Shown here piece after piece: positions 39,985 through 49,649 of a stretch of 64,000 nt of DNA. The position numbers and the translations under genes were made by a program. The notes beneath the pieces were generated by a model. That model was not told where the DNA came from. It did not search any database and was given only the letters and a program-made list of their open reading frames with translations. Within the stretch, counting starts at the first letter, position 1; each line of letters starts with the position of its first letter. Origin of the DNA: Thalassotalea marina (GTDB taxonomy: Bacteria > Pseudomonadota > Gammaproteobacteria > Enterobacterales > Alteromonadaceae); assembly GCF_014656435.1 (NCBI RefSeq), contig NZ_BNCK01000001.1, positions 372,001 to 436,000 on the forward strand, given 5' to 3'.

Positions 39985-40854
39985 TTAAATGATCGCAGGT
40001 GCCTTCAGCATATTGCGATACTCTTTAGGCGTTGCACCTTTGATCATTCTAAAACGCCTATTGAAATTAGAAATATTATTAAAACCACATTGGTCACTGA
40101 TTGCCGAAATTTGTGTATCGCTATCAATCAATAATTTACAGGCCTTTCCTATGCGCAATTGGTTGATAAATTGGTTAATGGTGTATTCAGTGCGCTGTTT
40201 AAAAAAGCGATGTAAATGATTGGTGCTCATATGTACCAATGACGCTAGCTTTTCAGCAGTTAGCTGCTCAGTATAATGTTCATATATATAATTGATGACT
40301 TTATCTAATTTAGCGATGGCTGTGTTTTGTGGTGTTTTGTTATCAAAAGTACTGGTAGAGAGTTGTTTAGCGGATTTATCTTTTACCATTAAGTTGAGTA
40401 ACTCAATTAACAACAAATAACGCTCTAAAGGATCGGCCTGGCACATGGCTTTAAATAGATTGATGGACTTTAAGGTGGCTGCTCGTCCAAATTCTATTCC
40501 TCGTTTAGTGCGCTGTAAAAATGAGTCTAGTATTGATAATTCCGGATTTTTTTGAACAAGTTCATTGAGCCATTGACTCGGGATCTGCGCAACATACACG
40601 GTCAATTCATGGTTTCCTTTAGTTGGCTTGCAAAACCAGCTATGGGGGAGATAAGGGCCTAAAATCACCAGATCCGCTCGTTCATATTGACTGACGTGAT
40701 CGCCTATATGTTTTGAACCACCACTATTAAGTGTTAAACAAATTTCATATTCCGGGTGATAGTGCCAGTTAAACTCTATCGATGATAAGTCGACCTTGGC
40801 AAAACGCCAAGAACAGCTGTCACTAGGAATAGACTTTCCACACATAGCTTTCAT
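39985..40854 (-). CDS. AraC family transcriptional regulator with cupin domain
   Basis: The 289-residue protein has an N-terminal cupin-like sensor domain (about residues 10-110; HYHPEYEICLTLNSGGS and GPYLPHSW) and a C-terminal AraC double helix-turn-helix (about residues 185-285; AEKLASLVHMSTNHLHRFFKQ and ISAISDQCGFNNISNFNRRFR). The ATG has an AAGGAAG ribosome-binding site. It diverges from the chitooligosaccharide deacetylase gene across a 394-base gap holding an inverted and a direct repeat, so control of that gene is a reasonable inference. The ligand is unknown; sugars are usual. Confidence 0.9.
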   Translation of the reverse strand: MKAMCGKSIPSDSCSWRFAKVDLSSIEFNWHYHPEYEICLTLNSGGSKHIGDHVSQYERADLVILGPYLPHSWFCKPTKGNHELTVYVAQIPSQWLNELVQKNPELSILDSFLQRTKRGIEFGRAATLKSINLFKAMCQADPLERYLLLIELLNLMVKDKSAKQLSTSTFDNKTPQNTAIAKLDKVINYIYEHYTEQLTAEKLASLVHMSTNHLHRFFKQRTEYTINQFINQLRIGKACKLLIDSDTQISAISDQCGFNNISNFNRRFRMIKGATPKEYRNMLKAPAII

Positions 40855-40886
40855 TTTTGCTTCCTTTCATCAAATGTTTACACTTT

Positions 40887-40905
40887 TTGTCGTAATTTTC
40901 GACAA
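40887..40905. promoter_or_regulatory. inverted repeat near the AraC-type regulator start
   Basis: TTGTCG (40887-40892) and CGACAA (40900-40905) are inverted, with a 7-base spacer, about 33 bases upstream of the AraC-type gene. It may be an operator; the binding protein is not known. Confidence 0.4.
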
Positions 40906-41069
40906 CTTCCTTGCTTTACATTAATCATGACGAACACTATTAAGTGCTCAAAAAGCATACCGTTTTGGCAGTGAGAATATAGAAATGTTTATTTATAAAA
41001 ATATAACAAATTCATATATGTAGCTGTTTATGTGGTCTGCAAAAACATACAAAACTGATCGTACTTCTA

Positions 41070-41098
41070 ATGACACAAATATTGCATGACACAAATAT
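41070..41098. repeat. direct repeat in the deacetylase upstream region
   Basis: ATGACACAAATAT occurs at 41070-41082 and again at 41086-41098, a 16-base period. AraC-type regulators often bind direct repeats, so this may be the site used by the neighbouring regulator; that is inference. The rest of the 394-base gap is AT-rich with no ORF. Confidence 0.55.
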
Positions 41099-41198
41099 AC
41101 GTAAAAGTACGTTTATTCAACAATGTTAGAAATTAACGTAAATTTGCGAGTTTAGTACCACTTAATTTTTTCTACTGCTCTAGGATAAATGTCAGTTA

Positions 41199-41219
41199 GT
41201 TGAGCAGCTTTTGCTCAAC
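41199..41219 (+). promoter_or_regulatory. leader hairpin before the deacetylase gene
   Basis: GTTGAGCA (41199-41206) and TGCTCAAC (41212-41219) form an 8-bp stem with a 5-base loop, 30 bases before the start codon. No T tract follows, so it is not a terminator. It may be a leader stabiliser or an operator. Confidence 0.45.
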
Positions 41220-41248
41220 ATTGAAACACAGTTGCAAAAGAGGAAAGG

Positions 41249-42538
41249 ATGATGAAACTTACACATTTAGCTTGTGGTATTGCATTGGCTGTAGCTACAA
41301 CTGCTGCGTCAGCAGGTGATAAAATTATTTATTTAACGTTTGATGATGGTCCGATGAATGCTACACCAGCACTAATCGATATTTTAGATGAAGCAGGCGT
41401 AAAGGCGACTTTCTATTTTAATGGTTGGCACTTTGATGGCATCGGCGATGAAAACGAAGATCAGGCTGTTGCTGCACTGCAAAAAGCATTAGATTCTGGT
41501 CATATCATTGCAAACCACAGTTATAGTCATATGGTACATAATTGTGTTGGTAAAACTGATGTTGACGCAAACAGTGGTGCTGAATGTAATGCTACTGCTA
41601 TGCATAATGTACGCTCTTATCAAAACCCCGCACTGGATGCTTCAAAGTTTGATAAAAACTTAGGCTCTTTCCGTCAATATATTCCTAATATTGATAGTTA
41701 CCCAAATTTTAAGGGAACTAGCCTTGCTCGTTTACCATATACCAATGGCTGGCGTGTTAGTCGTGACTTTAAGAGTGATGGATTATGTGCAACCACAGAT
41801 GAATTTCAACCTTGGGACCCTCGTAACCAATGTGATCCAGCCAATCCATTCCACAGCTCTTTGATGGGGATTGAAGTCTCCAGCTTACTGGCTGATAAAG
41901 GTTATGTTATTCATGGTTGGGATCTAGATTGGGCGCCTGAAAACTGGGGTATTCAATTTCCTGCGGAAAGTTTAACTGAGCCTGATGTATTAGTTGCTAA
42001 AGTTGGTGCTGCTATGAACAGTTGTGCGCCTAAAACTTTGAAGCCAGATAACTCAACCAGTCATACTTTCCCTTGCGGGCATCCATTGCATAATGACAAA
42101 GTTGTCATATTAACACATGACTTCTTATTTGAAGACGGCAAGCGTGGTCAAGGTGCAACTAAAAACTTACCTAAATTAAGAGAATTCTTAGCGTTAGCAA
42201 AAGCTGCTGGTTATACTTTTGACACATTAGATAACTATGCACCAGCTTGGCAAGAAAACGTTAGTTACCAAGCGGGTGACTACGTATCACAAGGTAATGT
42301 AATTTACAAAGCCGTTATTGCGCATACTTCACAAGCGCCATGGGCTCCAGTCAAAGATGGTAGTAACCTTTGGGTAGTCGATATGGCGAGTCGTTTATGG
42401 GCTAGCAATGTCGCCTATAAAGCGGGTGAGGAAGTCGTATACAAAAACGCCACTTATCGCGTTACGATTGATCATACGTCTCAAACAGGTTGGGAGCCTG
42501 ATGCTGCCGCCTCAGTGACACTGTTTGATAAACTTTAA
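41249..42538 (+). CDS. secreted chitooligosaccharide deacetylase with two chitin-binding modules
   Basis: The 429-residue protein has a signal peptide (about residues 1-22, ending ASA), a NodB-type polysaccharide deacetylase domain with the catalytic base in YLTFDDGP and the metal-binding HIIANHSYSHM motif, and two C-terminal CBM5/12 modules (about residues 330-378 and 380-428) recognisable by WQENVSYQAGDYVSQGNVIYKA and WASNVAYKAGEEVVYKNATYRV. This matches the Vibrio chitin oligosaccharide deacetylase, which removes the acetyl group of the penultimate GlcNAc of chitin dimers. Start may be 41249 or 41252 (two adjacent ATGs after GAGGAAAGG). Confidence 0.92.
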   Translation: MMKLTHLACGIALAVATTAASAGDKIIYLTFDDGPMNATPALIDILDEAGVKATFYFNGWHFDGIGDENEDQAVAALQKALDSGHIIANHSYSHMVHNCVGKTDVDANSGAECNATAMHNVRSYQNPALDASKFDKNLGSFRQYIPNIDSYPNFKGTSLARLPYTNGWRVSRDFKSDGLCATTDEFQPWDPRNQCDPANPFHSSLMGIEVSSLLADKGYVIHGWDLDWAPENWGIQFPAESLTEPDVLVAKVGAAMNSCAPKTLKPDNSTSHTFPCGHPLHNDKVVILTHDFLFEDGKRGQGATKNLPKLREFLALAKAAGYTFDTLDNYAPAWQENVSYQAGDYVSQGNVIYKAVIAHTSQAPWAPVKDGSNLWVVDMASRLWASNVAYKAGEEVVYKNATYRVTIDHTSQTGWEPDAAASVTLFDKL

Positions 42539-42561
42539 TCTATTTAGTTTTTACTAATTAA

Positions 42562-42595
42562 AAAATCTCGCCATTGTTTGGCGAGATTTTTTTAA
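42562..42595. terminator. bidirectional terminator
   Basis: AAAATCTCGCC (42562-42572) pairs with GGCGAGATTTT (42580-42590), with T-rich sequence on both outer sides. It serves the deacetylase gene and the convergent TonB-like gene. Confidence 0.9.
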
Positions 42596-42620
42596 TTTTT
42601 ATCACTTCTAGTTTGCATGG

Positions 42621-43427
42621 TTAATTTGATGAATCATTATTCTTGCCGTATTTCTTTTTCCATTTCTTCATATGCTGATTAAAGGCTTTTTGTATTTCTG
42701 TTTGACCGCAGCTAAAGCTCTCTACTGAAGTTAAACCTTCCATACCTACATGACTTAAATCACGAGTAATAGTACAGCTGCCATTTTCTCCTTTGGTGAC
42801 AGCAAAACCTCCGCCCATCTGTTGAGTCGCCTGGGCTCTTTTTTCATCTTCTGATTGTTGTTTTACTGAATGAGGTACCGAAGTAGCTTGACCATGCATT
42901 ATAGAGCCAGAGTTAGGTTTAGTTCTTTCTATATAAACTTGTTCAAACATTTCATCTTCTAATTGGTCATTTAACGCTCTTAACTGGTCTAAAGATGTCG
43001 CCGCACTGAATTTTTTGTTAACCGAGGTAGAGGGCTGATTATCGACCGAAACGTTAACTTCTTGTTGTTCGGTGTCGCTGTTTTTTATTTCTGTTTCTAC
43101 AACTGGAACATCAAGTTCTTCTTGTTTGGGCTCAGGTTTTTGTTCTGGCTCAGGTTCAGTTTCAGGTTCAGGTATTTGTTCTGGCTCTGGTTCAGGTTCA
43201 GCTTCAGGTAACGGCTCTGCTTGTTGCTCTTCTTCAGGCTCTACAATTGGCTCTAATTGCTCTTGGGTAGGCAGCACATACAAATAACTGTCAATCGGTT
43301 GGTGAACCGGTTGAGCGATATGAGGTGATACAGTAATAGTTGAACTTAACAAATAAACTATTAATAGGTGAACAACTACCGACAGTGTGATGGCTTTTGA
43401 ACTTCCGTTTAACACTACAAACTTCAT
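42621..43427 (-). CDS. TonB-like, proline/glutamate-rich membrane-anchored protein
   Basis: The 268-residue protein has one N-terminal membrane segment (about residues 11-32; AITLSVVVHLLIVYLLSS, with a His inside as in TonB), then a long Pro/Glu stretch (about residues 60-105, with EPEPEPE and EPEPEQ repeats) that would span the periplasm. The C-terminal part (about residues 195-268) has two Cys (GSCTIT, FSCGQ) and a lysine-rich tail, and it does not show the TonB YP-x-fold. It may be a TonB-like protein with a different partner domain. No exbB or exbD lies nearby. Function unknown. Confidence 0.75.
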   Translation of the reverse strand: MKFVVLNGSSKAITLSVVVHLLIVYLLSSTITVSPHIAQPVHQPIDSYLYVLPTQEQLEPIVEPEEEQQAEPLPEAEPEPEPEQIPEPETEPEPEQKPEPKQEELDVPVVETEIKNSDTEQQEVNVSVDNQPSTSVNKKFSAATSLDQLRALNDQLEDEMFEQVYIERTKPNSGSIMHGQATSVPHSVKQQSEDEKRAQATQQMGGGFAVTKGENGSCTITRDLSHVGMEGLTSVESFSCGQTEIQKAFNQHMKKWKKKYGKNNDSSN

Positions 43428-43621
43428 TTTATTAATTTTATCAGTGCAATAGACCTAATAATAAAAGATAGGTTCAGTTTTAATAGAAAACCTTTATTCA
43501 GGATATGCACTACAAGCTGATTATTATTGCAGCAAAAGCGCATTAGTACTCTATTTTAATGGAGCGTAGCGATGATAATTCTTCTATAATTTCATTAATC
43601 ACGAAAACTTCAGAGGCATGT

Positions 43622-43996
43622 ATGGAGTACGAATTTATTCACGATGGCATTACTGGATCTGCCCGTGCACAATTTTCATTAGAACATCAGTTGATGGGAC
43701 CATGGCTTGAAACAGAGATTGGCCAAGATGTAGAAAAACTATCAAATGTATTAAAAGCATTAGATGCCGCAGAACACCAACAACAAGAGTTTCAATTAGT
43801 TGGTAAAGAGTATACCTTAACCATTAACCACGAGGATGTGTGCGTAAACATGAACGTTATGTTAAATGGCGAAATGGTTATGCCTGATGAGTTAACATCT
43901 GACGCGTTATCGTTCGATTACACTGAAGGAGCCAGTTGTGGCGTAGACGACTTTAGAGAACTACTGCGTTCTTGGGCTAATTTTAGGAATTTTTAA
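43622..43996 (+). CDS. yacL: YacL family protein (UPF0231)
   Basis: The frame is open from 43559, but ATG 43622 follows an AGAGG ribosome-binding site and gives the family start MEYEFIHD. At 124 residues it is near the 120 of E. coli YacL, and it shares YEF near the N terminus, the central EYTLTI-hDGEEVxV-like strand, and the C-terminal LxFDYxEGASCGVDDFRELLRSWxNF pattern. The family is acidic and its function is not known. In E. coli yacL lies near lpd-acnB; here lpdA is 8 kb away. Confidence 0.88.
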   Translation: MEYEFIHDGITGSARAQFSLEHQLMGPWLETEIGQDVEKLSNVLKALDAAEHQQQEFQLVGKEYTLTINHEDVCVNMNVMLNGEMVMPDELTSDALSFDYTEGASCGVDDFRELLRSWANFRNF

Positions 43997-44009
43997 CGCG
44001 CAAAAGCTG

Positions 44010-44033
44010 CCTTAATATTTATAAGTATTAAGG
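44010..44033 (+). terminator. possible terminator after yacL
   Basis: CCTTAATA (44010-44017) and TATTAAGG (44026-44033) form an AT-rich 8-bp stem 13 bases after the yacL stop. There is no T run, so this is a weak call. Confidence 0.35.
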
Positions 44034-44187
44034 TATCTTAGCCTTTCTAGGCTTATTGTTTCATTTGTTTTTTATAACCTCCGCACTTACCTTCGTAGTG
44101 GAAACTAACATTATTTGTTCTGTAGCTATTTTGTGCTGTTTTGATATTGTGTAGGCTTAACGGTACAAAGGAATTACAGGATTTATC

Positions 44188-45315
44188 ATGAGCAACCCCA
44201 AAAGCCTCATATGTTTGATGGTAGCGATAATGTTTGCGCCATTAACTTTTGCCAGAGACTCTCATCAATTAGATAAAAACTCATTTGCAGGCAAGTACCG
44301 CACAGAAAAGGTTGTTAACAATGTGAGTATTCCTTGGGGAATAACTCAATTGCCAAACAGTGTGCTGTTAGTGTCTGAACGAAGTGGTAAATTATTAGCC
44401 TTTAAGCCAAATCAATTAACAGCTATTGAAGTTTCTGGATTGCCTGACATTGATGATAATGGTCAAGGAGGTCTACTCGATATCGCTTTATCACCAAGTT
44501 ATCATAAAGAGCCGTGGCTTTATTTTACTTATGCTAGCTCATCTGGCCAAGGTCGTGGTAGTAATACGGCACTAGCGCGTGCATTATTAAATGAAAAAAC
44601 ATGGCAACTAGAACAAGTTCAGGTGCTCTATAAGGGACAAGAAAACACCACTAGTGGCCGTCATTACGGTAGTCGTATAGCTTTCGATGACAAAGGGTTT
44701 GTTTATTTTTCGATTGGTGATCGAGGAGATAGAGACACAAATCCGCAAGATTTATCTCGTGATGGTGGAAAAATATATCGCTTACACCTTGATGGCCGCA
44801 TTCCGGATAGTAATCCTTTTATTAAAGGTGAAAGGCCTGCCGTTTATTCCTATGGTCACAGAAATCCACAAGGGCTTTTATTTGATCAAAATACTAAAAA
44901 ATTGTGGTCACACGAGCATGGCCCAAGAGGTGGCGATGAGATCAATTTAGTTGAAGCGGGCAAAAATTATGGTTGGCCAGTCATCAGTTATGGCATCAAT
45001 TACATTGGCACAAAATTTACTGATTTAACCGAAAAAGAGGGCATGGAACAGCCTAGTTTATATTGGGATCCTTCTATAGCACCAAGTGCATTTATCAAAG
45101 TAACTTCTGAAAAATATCCTAAACTTAAAAATAAATATTTACTTGGCTCGCTTAAGTTTGGCTATATTGTAGTTATTACTGTTGAACAAGGTAACGTGGT
45201 GAATCAGCAACAATTATTAAGTGATTTAGGACGGGTAAGAAGTTTACACCAAGGTATTGATGGTACTATTTACATAGGCCTCGACGGTGGTGGTATCAAA
45301 AAGCTAATCAACTAA
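44188..45315 (+). CDS. PQQ-dependent sugar dehydrogenase (soluble aldose dehydrogenase family)
   Basis: The 375-residue protein has a signal peptide (about residues 1-22) and a six-bladed propeller with the family signatures SIPWGITQLPNSVLLVSERSGKL, GGLLDIALSP, SGRHYGSRIAFDDKGFVYFSIGDRGDRD and HEHGPRGGDEIN. It resembles the YliI/Asd soluble aldose dehydrogenases, which use PQQ and calcium in the periplasm. No pqq synthesis genes are seen in this window. The histidine kinase gene starts 21 bases later, so they may share a transcript. Confidence 0.9.
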   Translation: MSNPKSLICLMVAIMFAPLTFARDSHQLDKNSFAGKYRTEKVVNNVSIPWGITQLPNSVLLVSERSGKLLAFKPNQLTAIEVSGLPDIDDNGQGGLLDIALSPSYHKEPWLYFTYASSSGQGRGSNTALARALLNEKTWQLEQVQVLYKGQENTTSGRHYGSRIAFDDKGFVYFSIGDRGDRDTNPQDLSRDGGKIYRLHLDGRIPDSNPFIKGERPAVYSYGHRNPQGLLFDQNTKKLWSHEHGPRGGDEINLVEAGKNYGWPVISYGINYIGTKFTDLTEKEGMEQPSLYWDPSIAPSAFIKVTSEKYPKLKNKYLLGSLKFGYIVVITVEQGNVVNQQQLLSDLGRVRSLHQGIDGTIYIGLDGGGIKKLIN

Positions 45316-45336
45316 TCGTATTACAAGGAAGGTACC

Positions 45337-48300
45337 TTGCAAGGTTATTCGCTCATTCAGCAAGTTGGTAAAAGAAATATTGCTGCGTTGCTCATTTTAG
45401 CCATATTGGCCAGTGTGTCGTATTTTGTTTTAAATTGGTTAGTCGAGCAACAATCTGGCGATGCCAATTTAATTAACTTAAGTGGTAAACAAAGAATGCT
45501 GTCGCAACGAATTGCGCAGCAATCCTATGTTTATGTCAATCAACTCTATTTAAACAAAGAAGTGACAAATACAGTAAATAATCTGCAGTCACTTACCGAT
45601 GAGTTTATTGCGAACCAAACGTATTTATCTAAGCAGATTTCAGCAAATGAACATGATGAGCTTAATAAGCTGCAAAGGCTCTACAATACTTCAGAGTCTT
45701 CAAAATTAAATTTAAATCAACAAGTTGAAGCCTTTGCAAAAAACGCTAGGGCTTTAACTTCAATCACAGAGCCATCAAGGGCGCAACTTTTTATCGAGCA
45801 GCACTTTAATCAAAAAAGTGTTAGCGAGATTCTTGCTCATTTGGATAACGCCGTAACGTTATTAGAACAAGCTTCACAAAGCAGAGTTGAAGAGCTTCAC
45901 AAATACGAAATGGTCAATTGGTTGCTTACCTTAATTCTACTCTTGTTTTTTTATATCGCTCTATTTAGGCCTACTGAAAACCTAATCAAACGTAATTATC
46001 TGTCATTATTAAAAGCAAAAAATCAAAGTGCCGAGTTTCAATTTGCGATTAATAAACATGCCATTGTTTTTAAAATCGATCTTAAAGGTAAAATTACCTA
46101 CGTTAATGCTAACTTTTTAGCGTTTTATCACTATCAAGAGCAAGATGTTATTGGCATGGATGTTCGCCTTATTTGTGCTGATACCTATCGCAAAAAAGAT
46201 TTTGCCAATATTTTACAACACTGTGATAAAGAGGAGTTTTGGCGTGGTGAGTCATTAAACAAAATTAAAAATGGCCGAGTCTTGTGGCTTGAAACAACCT
46301 TAGTGCCGCTTAAAAATGTTGAAAACCAAATTGTGGATTTTATCGTTATTCAAAACGATATCAGTGAACAAAAACATATTGAATTTGCCTTAAATGAATT
46401 ACATAAAATCACCACCAACCAACACTTAAATCTGGATGAAAAAATTCAGGAATTACTAGTGCTTGGTACACAATTGTTTCATTTGCCTATTGCAATTGTT
46501 AGCCACATCGAAAATGGTATTTATACGGTATTACACTGCGTTGCACCAGACGATGGATTACTACCTGGCGCTCAGTTTCCATTTGAACAAACCTATTGTG
46601 TGCATACCTTTGCCGCTAACGGCCCTAAAGGCTTTCATCATGTAGGCGAAAGTGAAATTAAATCCCATCCTTGTTACAAAAACTTTGGGTTAGAAAGTTA
46701 TATTGGCATCCCACTTTTTGTCGCGGGCAAGCGATATGGCACGTTAAACTTTTCCAGCATTGAAAAGTCGGCGAGGCCTTTTTCAGACCGGGAGTTTCGT
46801 TTAGTTCGGTTATTTGGTAATTGGATAGGAGCAGCATTTACCCGAGAGCAGCAACGGCAAAAAGTGTTGGCTCAACAACAAATGATGTCAGAAATGTCTC
46901 AACAAGCAAAAATAGGCGCTTGGGAATTAGATTTAATGAATCGTAAGCTGTTTTGGTCGCCGATGACAAAAGCCATTCATGAAGTCGCCGACACTTATCA
47001 GCCAACTTTAGAGAGAGCGATAGATTTTTATCATACAGACAATGACAAAGCGATAATTGAAAAAGCACTTGATGCAGCAATAAATGACGGCACACCGATA
47101 AACCTTGAATGCAAACTGTTGACAGCCAAAGGTAACAGTATTTGGATAGCTGTTAGAGGTAAAGCCGATTTTGAACATGGTCAATGTGTGCGAATCTTTG
47201 GTTCAATTCAAGATATTTCATCAAGAGTTGCTTCTCAAGAGATGATTAGAGTGCAGAAAGAGCGCTTAGACTTTGTGATGGCGTCAACCGCCGTTGGTAT
47301 TTGGGATTGGGAAATTAATACTTGCAAAACCGTTTTTAATGAGCGCTGGGCAAACATCATAGGTTATTCCCTTAGCGAATTAGAACCAGTCGACGTTAAT
47401 ACGTGGCTAACCTATTTACACCCAGAAGATAAAGGTTTGACTCAACAACAATTAGAAGCGCATTGGCGTGGTGAAGACGAATATTATACCTGTGAGTTGC
47501 GGATGAAGCATAAAGCGGGGCACTGGGTTTGGATTTTAAGCACTGGTAAATCAGTTGAATGGCATAAAGACGGCACAGCCAAGCGAATGATAGGTACACA
47601 CATTGATATTTCTGAGCAAAAGCAAGTTGCCAGTGAAATCAACTCAATGAACCAAAGAATGACATTGGCTGCCGACTCTGCGGGTATTGGTGTGTGGGAA
47701 TACAATGTGGTGACCAATGAGCTGAAGTGGGATCCATGGATGTTTAAATTGTATGGCATCAGTGAAGCAAATTTTTCAGGTGCCTATGAAGCTTGGGAAA
47801 ATGGTATTCATCCCGACGATGCACAAAGAGCGGTTGCTGAACTTGAACAAGCGATAAATGGTGGTGATAAATTTGATACTCAATTTAGAATTCTTTGGCC
47901 AAATGGTGAAGTCAGGCATATAAGAGCTGCTGCGATTGTGCTGTTTAACGAACATGATCATGCACAGTCAATGATCGGGGTTAACTATGATATTACTGAC
48001 AGGGTAAATACCGAAACTGCCCTGACTAAAGCGAAGCAACAAGCTGAAGCTGGGGCAAAGGCTAAAAGCGAATTCCTGGCAAGTATGAGTCATGAAATTA
48101 GAACACCGATGAATGGTGTTATTGGCATGTTAGATCTATTGCAAGATACTCACTTAGATCAAGAGCAGCAACAAAGGGTGTCAATTGCACAAGAAAGTGC
48201 ACATTCTTTACTTACGTTGATCAATGACATTTTAGACTTTTCTAAAATTGATGCTGGCAAATTAGAGCTTGAACAGATCACCTTTAATCTAATCCATACT

Positions 48301-49632
48301 GTGTCTAGTTTTGCGCGCTCTATGGCATTACAAGCACAGCAAAAAGGATTAGATCTCATATTAGATACAACCGAGGTTAAGCAAAACTTTGTCATTGGTG
48401 ATCCCAACCGTATCAGGCAGATTTTAATTAACTTGGTTGCTAATGCTATTAAATTTACCAAAGAGGGCGAAGTGTTAGTGACTATTGAGCAGATAGAACA
48501 CTCAAGCACACATTGGCAAATTGTGATGACTGTGAAAGACACCGGTATTGGCATTCCAAGAGAGCGCCAAAATAAGTTGTTTAGTGCTTTTCAACAATTA
48601 GATGCGTCAACGACCCGAGAGTTTGGTGGTACAGGTTTAGGCCTAGCGATTGTTAAACGCCTATGTAACGAGATGGCAGGAGATATTGATGTTGAAAGTG
48701 AGCCCGGTAAAGGTAGTACTTTCAAATGCAGTATATTATTAGAAAAGTCAGCTGAAGATGTACCTTCAAAGCCGAATTTAGAAAGTTTACCCAGAGTGTT
48801 AGTTATTGATAATAACAAAAGCAACTGTGCAGTTATTAAAAAGCAATTTGAGCAATGGGGTGGGACTTGTTATACCATGAACACGCCCAAAGAAGCGTTA
48901 GATTTTTGTCAGCAACTCATTGCCAGTGAGCGGCCATTATTCGACTTAGCACTTATAGATGTTGAGTTAGCACAAATAGGCGATCAGCACTTGGTACAAT
49001 TACTTGATGCTGATAGTCACTTTGATGACATGCAAATGGTGCTCATGACACCTATCAACATGCCAAGTAATTTACTATCTTTAATGGCGTTAAATGTTCA
49101 TGAACAAGTTACTAAGCCGATAACCAGTGAAAACTTGATTCAATTGTTGACTAGCCGCAGCAAAGAAGAAAGTGTTATAGAAGTAGATAACACACCAGCT
49201 AAGTTAGCTAACCATATAGATAATCAATTAAACAGTTCACTTAATGCACATATTTTATTGGTGGAAGATAATCGAATTAACCAAGCCGTTGCTAAAGGCT
49301 TGCTTGAAAAGCTCGGCTTAACTTGTGATGTCGCAAATAACGGTTTAGAAGCGTTGAATTTGTTAAAGAGCAATAGTGAAGGTCAACACTTCGATTTAAT
49401 TCTAATGGATTGTCAGATGCCTGAAATGGACGGTTATCAGGCGACGCAAGCGATTAGGGCTGGAGAAGCCGGCGCCGATTTTCAATATATTCCGATTGTC
49501 GCGATGACAGCCAATGCGATGGTGGGCGATAAAGAGAAATGTTTAGCTGCAGGTATGGATGAATATGTAGCTAAGCCAATTGAACAAAATAAAATAATCA
49601 GTGTATTAAACTCACTTTTAGCAAAAGCTTAA
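45337..49632 (+). CDS. hybrid sensor histidine kinase with PilJ-like sensor, PAS/GAF domains and two receivers
   Basis: The 1431-residue protein starts at TTG 45337 behind an AAGGAAGG ribosome-binding site (45325-45332). Domains in order: membrane helix (13-33), PilJ/NIT-like periplasmic sensor with NLSGKQRMLSQRIAQQ (38-185), membrane helix (193-212), PAS (231-345), GAF (358-505), three PAS repeats (515-890), HisKA with phospho-His919 in SMSHEIRTPMNG, HATPase (N box near 1027, GGTGLGL near 1096), receiver 1 (1152-1270) and receiver 2 (1304-1425; phospho-Asp1358 in LMDCQMPEMDG). Receiver 1 retains an Asp and the TKP lysine but otherwise departs from consensus. It lacks an Hpt domain, so a separate phosphotransfer protein is expected. 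The convergent HDOD gene next to it is a possible partner. Confidence 0.93.
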   Translation: MQGYSLIQQVGKRNIAALLILAILASVSYFVLNWLVEQQSGDANLINLSGKQRMLSQRIAQQSYVYVNQLYLNKEVTNTVNNLQSLTDEFIANQTYLSKQISANEHDELNKLQRLYNTSESSKLNLNQQVEAFAKNARALTSITEPSRAQLFIEQHFNQKSVSEILAHLDNAVTLLEQASQSRVEELHKYEMVNWLLTLILLLFFYIALFRPTENLIKRNYLSLLKAKNQSAEFQFAINKHAIVFKIDLKGKITYVNANFLAFYHYQEQDVIGMDVRLICADTYRKKDFANILQHCDKEEFWRGESLNKIKNGRVLWLETTLVPLKNVENQIVDFIVIQNDISEQKHIEFALNELHKITTNQHLNLDEKIQELLVLGTQLFHLPIAIVSHIENGIYTVLHCVAPDDGLLPGAQFPFEQTYCVHTFAANGPKGFHHVGESEIKSHPCYKNFGLESYIGIPLFVAGKRYGTLNFSSIEKSARPFSDREFRLVRLFGNWIGAAFTREQQRQKVLAQQQMMSEMSQQAKIGAWELDLMNRKLFWSPMTKAIHEVADTYQPTLERAIDFYHTDNDKAIIEKALDAAINDGTPINLECKLLTAKGNSIWIAVRGKADFEHGQCVRIFGSIQDISSRVASQEMIRVQKERLDFVMASTAVGIWDWEINTCKTVFNERWANIIGYSLSELEPVDVNTWLTYLHPEDKGLTQQQLEAHWRGEDEYYTCELRMKHKAGHWVWILSTGKSVEWHKDGTAKRMIGTHIDISEQKQVASEINSMNQRMTLAADSAGIGVWEYNVVTNELKWDPWMFKLYGISEANFSGAYEAWENGIHPDDAQRAVAELEQAINGGDKFDTQFRILWPNGEVRHIRAAAIVLFNEHDHAQSMIGVNYDITDRVNTETALTKAKQQAEAGAKAKSEFLASMSHEIRTPMNGVIGMLDLLQDTHLDQEQQQRVSIAQESAHSLLTLINDILDFSKIDAGKLELEQITFNLIHTVSSFARSMALQAQQKGLDLILDTTEVKQNFVIGDPNRIRQILINLVANAIKFTKEGEVLVTIEQIEHSSTHWQIVMTVKDTGIGIPRERQNKLFSAFQQLDASTTREFGGTGLGLAIVKRLCNEMAGDIDVESEPGKGSTFKCSILLEKSAEDVPSKPNLESLPRVLVIDNNKSNCAVIKKQFEQWGGTCYTMNTPKEALDFCQQLIASERPLFDLALIDVELAQIGDQHLVQLLDADSHFDDMQMVLMTPINMPSNLLSLMALNVHEQVTKPITSENLIQLLTSRSKEESVIEVDNTPAKLANHIDNQLNSSLNAHILLVEDNRINQAVAKGLLEKLGLTCDVANNGLEALNLLKSNSEGQHFDLILMDCQMPEMDGYQATQAIRAGEAGADFQYIPIVAMTANAMVGDKEKCLAAGMDEYVAKPIEQNKIISVLNSLLAKA

Positions 49633-49649
49633 AAACCTAAGATGCGAGC

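Noticed and set aside
43072-43287. Ser/Gly-rich frame antisense to the TonB-like protein
   Set aside because: It is the mirror of the Pro/Glu repeats and has no start signal.
48159-48554. 131-residue open frame antisense to the hybrid kinase
   Set aside because: It covers the HisKA/HATPase region on the other strand and shows only a mirror of conserved codons.
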